Program-made: the position numbers and the translations under genes
Assembly (NCBI GenBank): GCA_964589415.1
Contig: CAZPRQ010000021.1
Coordinates: 1-19,929 of the forward strand
DNA from: CAZPRQ01 sp964589415
GTDB taxonomy: Bacteria; Patescibacteriota; Doudnabacteria; UBA920
Direction: 5' to 3'
DNA length: 19,929 bases
Notes under the pieces: generated by a model
Told to the model about the DNA's origin: nothing
What the model saw: the letters and a program-made list of their open reading frames with translations, nothing else
The model's database searches: none
Part shown: positions 15,646 to 19,929 of the stretch, piece after piece
How positions within the stretch are numbered: the stretch's first letter is position 1
How the letters are laid out: every line of letters starts with the position of its first letter

Positions 15646-16038
15646 CTCTGCAGGTTGGTACACAAAGGGGATCCACTCCCCCTTGTGACCAACCCACTCC
15701 AACGTCCCCGTGGGCAGCAGAGCCAACCCCTCCCACTGGGTACTCGTGTGCCCGTGGGAAAGACTAATCTCTGACACCGCGGCGCCATTTGGCACCGCAA
15801 AGAAAAGAGTTTGGTCACCTTCACCGCTCTCCTGGTGAGAGCCATAGTAGTCGCTCACCAAGGATAGCATTGTATAACCCTCTGGAGGCGGGGCACAATC
15901 GTGAAACTCCCCATTGGAGTGTTGCCACCCAGCGGTGACTACCTGCGCATTCTGCACGAGGGCGGCAAACTTTTGCCGCGCTTCCTGCTCCGAACCCGCC
16001 TCTACCTCTAGTGCCATGTCGATCTTGTACTTTTTCAT
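15643..16038 (-). CDS. Unknown 131-residue protein of the accessory block
   Basis: Begins at ATG 16038 (MKKYKIDMALEVEAGSEQEA), six nt after AGGAGG; an upstream frame extension to 16140 would run through the duplicated leader and is not used. The N-terminus reads as strand-helix (YKIDMALEVEAGSEQEARQKFAAL), a common small alpha/beta start. The middle has CAPPPEGYTML and LSHGHTSTQWEGL. I see no membrane segment, signal peptide or known catalytic motif. Acidic and soluble. It carries both duplicated elements, the leader at 16058-16156 and the trailer at 15530-15645, so it links its two neighbours' UTR types. Confidence 0.65.
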   Translation of the reverse strand: MKKYKIDMALEVEAGSEQEARQKFAALVQNAQVVTAGWQHSNGEFHDCAPPPEGYTMLSLVSDYYGSHQESGEGDQTLFFAVPNGAAVSEISLSHGHTSTQWEGLALLPTGTLEWVGHKGEWIPFVYQPAE

Positions 16039-16057
16039 GATAATCCTCCTGGAGTCT

Positions 16058-16156
16058 GCCAAATATCGCCTTGGCTTGCGGACGGCGCGCTCGGCGCTGC
16101 CGTCAATGGTTGAATTTGTGTGCACCGAATGTTTTTTCAAAACGGCGCAAAAACTT
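16058..16156 (-). repeat. Duplicated 5' leader element, copy 2
   Basis: Direct repeat of 15111-15208. Here the hairpin GACGGC/GCCGTC with inner GCGC/GCGC is fully paired apart from one bulged A. It is followed by GCCAA/TTGGC and by AGGAGG, then ATG 16038. TAGAAT at about 16166-16161 corresponds to TACAAT in the other copy and is a candidate -10; no good -35 is seen. Confidence 0.9.
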
Positions 16157-16200
16157 TCAAAATTCTAAACCAATTTTTAGGGCATAATTTTCATTACGCC

Positions 16201-16316
16201 CTGGAAAAAGGTTGGGAGGTGCTCAAAAGAACAGAGCTCCCAATGTGCGTGGCGGTATTGTATCTAGGATTACCGCCTTGTGATATTCTACTCCGGCCTA
16301 GAACCGGAGGGCCTTA
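16201..16316 (-). repeat. Duplicated structured 3' trailer, copy 2
   Basis: Begins at the TAA stop of the DUF1874-like gene. All three stems and both complementary loops of copy 1 are kept; the five differences fall in the linker between hairpins 1 and 2 and in the bases just after the stop codon. It ends in the same CCTTTTTCC tail. Confidence 0.85.
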
Positions 16317-16667
16317 CTCGACCTCGTAGATCGAGAAGGCAAAGGTTGCGGAGGCGATCTCCTCCGCCGTGTATTCGTGACGGTCAGTGAGCCGCGGCAA
16401 GCCGCGAACTCCCATAACGATCAACGAATCTCCCCGCCTCAGCTCCACCCGGGGCGGGGTGGCCGGAATATCGACTGCGATCCCGAACCGGTTCTGCATG
16501 GCCACGATGGTGGCCGCATGCGAAGGGTTAAGACACGACTCCAACCCTTGCCCGACGAGCTCCTTCACCTGTTCAGGGGTGCTCACCCACCGTCGTATCC
16601 CCACACCGTTTTCCAACCCGGCGAACATTGAGTCCGCCAACGCAAATCCAAAATATACCTTAGCCAT
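16314..16667 (-). CDS. DUF1874 / STIV B116-like protein, candidate AcrIII-1 type ring nuclease
   Basis: A 117-residue protein from ATG 16667, seven nt after AGGAG; the longer frame to 16754 lacks a ribosome site. The layout fits the DUF1874 (STIV B116, B. subtilis YddF) family as I know it: N-terminal strand VYFGFALADSMF, then STPEQVKELVGQGLES, then NPSHAATIVAMQNRFGIAVDIP with His50, then RRGDSLIVMGVRGLPRL, then YTAEEIASATFAFSIYEVE. In viral AcrIII-1 (SIRV1 gp29) the His at the same place (His47) is the catalytic residue for cutting cyclic tetra-adenylate, which silences type III CRISPR. Its leader is unique; its trailer is shared with the 131-aa gene. The family call is by eye, and activity is inference; other DUF1874 roles are possible. 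Confidence 0.7.
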   Translation of the reverse strand: MAKVYFGFALADSMFAGLENGVGIRRWVSTPEQVKELVGQGLESCLNPSHAATIVAMQNRFGIAVDIPATPPRVELRRGDSLIVMGVRGLPRLTDRHEYTAEEIASATFAFSIYEVE

Positions 16668-16859
16668 TTCATTTCTCCTGTCATCCCCACTAGAATTTTG
16701 TGTTTGTGGGGAGCGGAACGGTGGGTATATATCACCACCGTACTGCTGCCCCACAAAAGGGGAATTTGGAGAAAGAAACTTAACCTCTTTGTTAGTCCTC
16801 CTTGGACTCTTAAAGAACTACTATTTAAATAACCTTTTAGCTTTTTGTTTTAACTGAGC
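16668..16859 (-). promoter_or_regulatory. Long structured leader of the DUF1874-like gene
   Basis: On the minus strand TTTGTGGGG (16757-16749) can pair with CCCCACAAA (16711-16703), enclosing ACGGTGG/CCACCGT (16741-16735 with 16724-16718). A third segment GTGGGG (16690-16685) can also pair with CCCCAC, and this alternative stem ends five nt before the AGGAG ribosome site. The two folds exclude each other. Further upstream AGTCC/GGACT forms a small hairpin over AAGGAGG. No leader ORF found. Confidence 0.5.
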
Positions 16860-16888
16860 ATTATGCCATAAAAAACGCTTTGCGTCAA
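16860..16888 (-). promoter_or_regulatory. Promoter of the DUF1874-like gene
   Basis: TTGACG (16888-16883), a 17-nt spacer, and CATAAT (16865-16860) on the minus strand; both boxes match 5 of 6 consensus bases with ideal spacing. Predicts a leader of about 185 nt. Confidence 0.65.
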
Positions 16889-16956
16889 TACTTTACTGAT
16901 ATTTATGCCCTAATTTGCCATATTTGCTGTTATTAAATGGCTCAAATAGTATGTAT

Positions 16957-17000
16957 TTTGTCAGTTTAGTATTGACAAATGTGTTAAAATGGTATAAAAT
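16957..17000 (+). promoter_or_regulatory. Promoter and inverted-repeat operator of the TrmB-type gene
   Basis: TTGACA (16972-16977), a 17-nt spacer and TAAAAT (16995-17000). The ATG at 17009 is eight nt after the -10, so the transcript is nearly or fully leaderless; no Shine-Dalgarno is present. TTTGTCA (16957-16963) and TGACAAA (16973-16979) form a 7-bp inverted repeat with a 9-nt spacer covering the -35, a likely binding site for the regulator itself (inference). Confidence 0.65.
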
Positions 17001-17008
17001 ACAAGTAT

Positions 17009-17809
17009 ATGAATCAGTCCCCAACCCAATTTTCCGAAACCCTAACCAAACTCGGCCTTACCCCCAACGAAGCAAAAATTTACGAACTACTTTTAACCGT
17101 GGGTCCAAGCGGCATAAAAAGCATCCTTTTCCATACCGGCCTTAAACGAGGCAATGCTTATTACCATTTGGAAGGTTTGGAAAAAAGAGGGTTAGTGGAG
17201 AAGCAAGACCTGCCAGGCAAACCAATTGCCTTTCTTGCCAAGCAACCCGACCAGCTGGAAATATTACTCGCGCAACAAAAAACCGCATTAAACAATGCGG
17301 GTTATGAACTTAGTCAAAACTTGCCCAAATTAAACAGCCTTTACCAACTACTGGCCACCAGACCGGGCGTAAAATTTTATCAGGGCAAAGAAGGTATGGA
17401 ACAAGTATATGAACAATTACTTGCTTTAAGAAAACCCATAGACAGCTTTGAAGACAAAGGAGAAATGGCAGCCCTAATCCCCGACTATGCCAAGGAGTTT
17501 ATAAACAAACGAATAAAGTACGGAATATTTAACCGCGTTATTGCCCCATCGGCAAACCCCATAAACAAAACCGACCAAAAGGAACTCCGCGAAACTCGGC
17601 TTGTACCCACCGCAAAATTTCCTTTCCGCATGGACGTAAAAATATGTAGCGACATGGTTTCACTTATTACTTTCCAAAAACAAAATCCCGTGGCTGTACT
17701 GGTACAAAACCGCGAGATTGCTGAAAATTTTAAATTGTTATTTGAATTTGTATGGAGCCTGCTTGCTCCCACTACGGGCATGCCGGTGCTTAGGCAGCCA
17801 AGGGCATAG
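17009..17809 (+). CDS. TrmB-type winged-helix transcriptional regulator
   Basis: A 266-residue protein. Residues 8-75 are a TrmB-like winged helix: TLTKLGLTPNEAKIYELLL, then SGIKSILFHTGLKRGNAYYHLEGLEKRGLVEKQ as recognition helix and wing, then PIAFLAKQPDQL. A short coiled coil follows (about 76-108). Residues 118-255 form the C-terminal sensor domain seen in CPR TrmB-like proteins: PGVKFYQGKEGMEQVYEQLL, RRIKYGIFNRVIAP-like NKRIKYGIFNRVIAP, then ELRETRLVP, FPFRMDVKICSDMVSLITF and VLVQNREIAENFKLLFEFVW. The ligand is unknown; classic TrmB binds sugars. It is transcribed toward the 659-aa gene and overlaps it by 20 bp at the 3' ends. Confidence 0.88.
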   Translation: MNQSPTQFSETLTKLGLTPNEAKIYELLLTVGPSGIKSILFHTGLKRGNAYYHLEGLEKRGLVEKQDLPGKPIAFLAKQPDQLEILLAQQKTALNNAGYELSQNLPKLNSLYQLLATRPGVKFYQGKEGMEQVYEQLLALRKPIDSFEDKGEMAALIPDYAKEFINKRIKYGIFNRVIAPSANPINKTDQKELRETRLVPTAKFPFRMDVKICSDMVSLITFQKQNPVAVLVQNREIAENFKLLFEFVWSLLAPTTGMPVLRQPRA

Positions 17810-19769
17810 CTTTAGCCTCTAACTCACTTTGAACATTTTTGGCCGTCAGGCCGGTTACATCCAAAGTTTTTAAATCCACAACTTTCCCTTCGGCCAAGTC
17901 TTCCAGGCTGACAAGACTGCAGCCGGGTTCCAAATATTGCTGTGCTAAATCGCCCAGTTTTTTTTGTTTGGCAATAATCATACTAAGCGGCACTAAATCG
18001 GCTCGCGCATCCTCATCCTTAAAACCCGGGCCCATTACCACCCAAATTTGCAATTGCGGATCTGCCATACGCTTCTTGGCTTGCAGCACTTCGGCTATGC
18101 GGTAATACCAGCCGTCATTGTCGCGTATGCTGTCATCTATTACCATGCCATTGGAGGTTAGTTTTTTGGAAAGTTCTGTTAAAAAATCCACATATTCTTC
18201 ACCTTTTAAATACACTACGGAACGGCTGGCCACTACTACATCGAGCTGGTTGTTTTTAAATTGTTTTATTTTACGCATATCTCCAATAAGCACATTTGCA
18301 GGAAAAGCATCTATAGTGTCGTATAAGTCCAACTCATTAAAATTTTCTACCAGATAACTAATATAATTCTGTTGTAATTCACGAAAAGCTTTTGCAAAAG
18401 CATCTGACTGGTCTTGAACTTTATTTTTATAAGGGTATACTACCTCTCCAGAATTTGTACGTGAGGAAATTGTGCTGGGTGTCATTTCTACGTCTTGAAT
18501 GCGAGAACCTAAACTTTTAATTTCCCCCTTTAAATAATTTAAATTCCCGTGATTAAAGGCATCCCTTGCGGCACCGCTATATTGAAAAGAGTCTTTATGT
18601 GTTTGACCAGGGGCTATGACTAGTATTTTGAACAAAAAATCCAACAGTAAGTTTCTTTCTTCTCTGTTTAAATGTTTTCCGGCTGCATTTTCAAGTTTTT
18701 GGAAATTTATACATTGTTCCAATATAGGAGTAAGGGTTATATAAACCTTATCACTCAAGCCAAATTCTCGGTATTTTTCTGAAAGCTCGGAAAATCCACG
18801 CTCCCGCATTGCCACCCCGCTACCCGGACCTATTTCCAAAAAATTTTGTTTCCCCACTGCATCTTCCGCGTTTGCCATTAAAAATTCATTTAACCTAAGG
18901 CCAAAACGCCTATTGTATTCTTCGCTCGTCCTGTCTACCCGCCAGTGAATTTCAGGCACCGGCTCTAAGGCCCGAATAATGTGTAAAGCGCGAAAAAACG
19001 CTGCTTTATTTTTAGTCCCTTTAAAGGTGTGTAACATTACCGACTGCTCTTTTTCCAACAAGTTAAAGTCTATGACCTGGTCTCCATGTTCCAAAAGCCT
19101 GGCAATACTTTTTAAATGCAGTCGTGCGGCCTGATCTTTTGGAGAAATTTTAGTAAATTTTTCTATAACCTCCTCATAATCTTCCGGCATGCCGCCGAAA
19201 TTGTAAGTTTCAGCCAATTCCTCAAATAAATCCCGACTACCCGAAAGTAACGACTTAAGCACAAATTCTTTAGTAATTTGTAAATTACCTTGGCGATTAT
19301 ATTCTTCAACTATTTGTTCACTCTCAGAAAATGCCCTATCTACATAACCATTATATGCATCTAATATAGGTTCAAGGCGTGGGTGCCCTGTTTTAAATCC
19401 TGAAATTACCCATGCCGCCAGGCGTCGATAGTATGGGTCTTCAGCCGCTATAAAAAATGTTTTAGCGGCTTTTATTTTTAAATCTTCCGGCAAATCTGCA
19501 ATTACGTTACAAAAATTTTTAAATTCTGCTTCGTTTTGCCTGCTCAAAAACGAAAGCAAATATGTCAAATACCTCGGTGGAAGTTTGTCTAGGGTAAAGC
19601 CCAAATCTTTTTCAAGGTTTTTTCTAAAACTTGCTTCTTTGGCATTCCCTGGATGTGCAACCAATTCTAAAAACTGCTCAGGCAATTCTTGAGAATTTTT
19701 TTCCTCTTTGCTTTGCTCTGTTTCTAAAACAGAATTGTGCACCTCGGGGGGTAATAAACTTTCACTCAT
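17790..19769 (-). CDS. Unknown 659-residue protein with a methyltransferase-like C-terminal half
   Basis: Complete, from ATG 19769 (AAGGA six nt upstream). Residues 1-300 are helical and charged, with no motif I recognise; the first 30 residues are Glu-rich and probably disordered. NFLEIGPGSGVA (309-320) matches motif I of class I SAM-dependent methyltransferases, the nucleotide loop. The later NVLIGDMRKI (492-501) with LDVVVASRSVVYL (509-521) resembles the acidic motif and the motif IV strand. KLTSNGMVIDDSI (536-548) resembles the usual LkPGG segment. The gap of about 170 residues between motif I and these blocks is unusual and mostly helical. Substrate unknown. It overlaps the tsaB stop by ATGA, so the two are translated together. 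Confidence 0.6.
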   Translation of the reverse strand: MSESLLPPEVHNSVLETEQSKEEKNSQELPEQFLELVAHPGNAKEASFRKNLEKDLGFTLDKLPPRYLTYLLSFLSRQNEAEFKNFCNVIADLPEDLKIKAAKTFFIAAEDPYYRRLAAWVISGFKTGHPRLEPILDAYNGYVDRAFSESEQIVEEYNRQGNLQITKEFVLKSLLSGSRDLFEELAETYNFGGMPEDYEEVIEKFTKISPKDQAARLHLKSIARLLEHGDQVIDFNLLEKEQSVMLHTFKGTKNKAAFFRALHIIRALEPVPEIHWRVDRTSEEYNRRFGLRLNEFLMANAEDAVGKQNFLEIGPGSGVAMRERGFSELSEKYREFGLSDKVYITLTPILEQCINFQKLENAAGKHLNREERNLLLDFLFKILVIAPGQTHKDSFQYSGAARDAFNHGNLNYLKGEIKSLGSRIQDVEMTPSTISSRTNSGEVVYPYKNKVQDQSDAFAKAFRELQQNYISYLVENFNELDLYDTIDAFPANVLIGDMRKIKQFKNNQLDVVVASRSVVYLKGEEYVDFLTELSKKLTSNGMVIDDSIRDNDGWYYRIAEVLQAKKRMADPQLQIWVVMGPGFKDEDARADLVPLSMIIAKQKKLGDLAQQYLEPGCSLVSLEDLAEGKVVDLKTLDVTGLTAKNVQSELEAKAMPLAA

Positions 19770-19929
19770 ATTTTTTCCTTACTAAACTTTTCGTTTTCCA
19801 GATATTGTACCGGCACTTTCCACACCATGGACAGGGCCTCGGCTATAGTTACCCCTACCCGGGTGCCCACAAAACTGCCCGGGCCGGTATTTACCACCAA
19901 TTTTGTTATTTTAAATTTTTTATCTTTAA
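19766..19929 (-). CDS. tsaB: TsaB, tRNA threonylcarbamoyladenosine (t6A) synthesis protein (5' end beyond window)
   Basis: The 53 visible residues contain LVVNTGPGSFVGTRVGVTIAEAL, the diagnostic GPGSFTGxRxG motif of the TsaB/TsaD (ASKHA) fold. TsaB partners TsaD and TsaE in making t6A37 on ANN-decoding tRNAs. In most bacteria this motif lies near residue 65-80 of a protein of about 220 residues; here the protein ends about 33 residues after the motif, so the C-terminal half is missing. The N-terminal part is outside the window. Stop TGA overlaps the ATG of the next gene (ATGA). Confidence 0.85.
   Translation of the reverse strand, partial: KDKKFKITKLVVNTGPGSFVGTRVGVTIAEALSMVWKVPVQYLENEKFSKEKI

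Noticed and set aside
16039..16140. N-terminal extension of the 131-aa protein
   Set aside because: It would translate the duplicated leader; AGGAGG six nt before ATG 16038 marks the real start.
14580..16316. Integron cassette array with attC sites
   Set aside because: Genes in one orientation with hairpins after each stop suggested it, but no GTTRRRY core pairs were found, each gene appears to have its own promoter, the hairpins end in T-runs, and there is no integrase in the window.
1..19929. Recoded TGA (glycine) as in Absconditabacteria or Gracilibacteria
   Set aside because: No in-frame TGA occurs within the recognised genes, and tsaB ends at TGA in a normal ATGA overlap.

Overview
Organism. 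The window looks like a piece of a Candidate Phyla Radiation (Patescibacteria, Parcubacteria-like) genome. I infer this from the style of the genes: rpoB and rpoC of compact size, a TrmB-type regulator, a large secreted repeat protein with a tail-fibre-like body, a GxxExxY-family protein, a C-terminally short TsaB, and many intergenic hairpin repeats. No in-frame TGA is read through in any gene examined, so the standard bacterial code fits. The assignment was made by eye and not checked against a database.

Layout. (1) 1-2245, minus strand: a two-gene unit with a small MerR/excisionase-type HTH protein followed 2 nt later by the 5' part of a very large secreted protein with alternating 10- and 16-residue repeats; the protein runs off the left edge. 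(2) 2300-2870: an AT-rich spacer with two terminators and a composite repeat abutting the rpoC stop. (3) 2873-10380, minus: rpoB then rpoC, separated by 104 bp that are almost entirely one long imperfect hairpin. (4) 10381-11124: an AT-rich regulatory spacer. (5) 11125-13326, plus: ATPase and permease of an ABC-2 type exporter, split by a GxxExxY gene bounded by inverted repeats; a solo copy of the same repeat lies upstream of the ATPase. (6) 13476-16890, minus: an accessory block of four single-gene units (cold-shock-domain fusion, membrane/zinc-ribbon protein, unknown 131-aa protein, DUF1874/AcrIII-1-like protein). Each has a strong AGGAG(G) site, a structured leader or promoter region, and its own hairpin array after the stop codon. 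Two of the leaders are near-copies of each other, and so are two of the trailers, but in different pairings. (7) 16957-17809, plus: a TrmB-type regulator with a near-leaderless promoter. (8) 17790-19929, minus: the end of tsaB, overlapping by ATGA with a 659-residue protein that carries a methyltransferase-like half.

Most interesting points. The accessory block behaves like exchangeable UTR modules around unrelated cargo, one of which resembles the cyclic-oligoadenylate-degrading anti-CRISPR ring nucleases. The duplicated trailer folds into two hairpins with complementary loops plus a terminator. The GxxExxY gene sits in a bounded, probably mobile unit that interrupts an ABC operon. A second composite repeat starts exactly at the stop codons of rpoC and of the ABC permease and carries a different perfect palindrome at each site.
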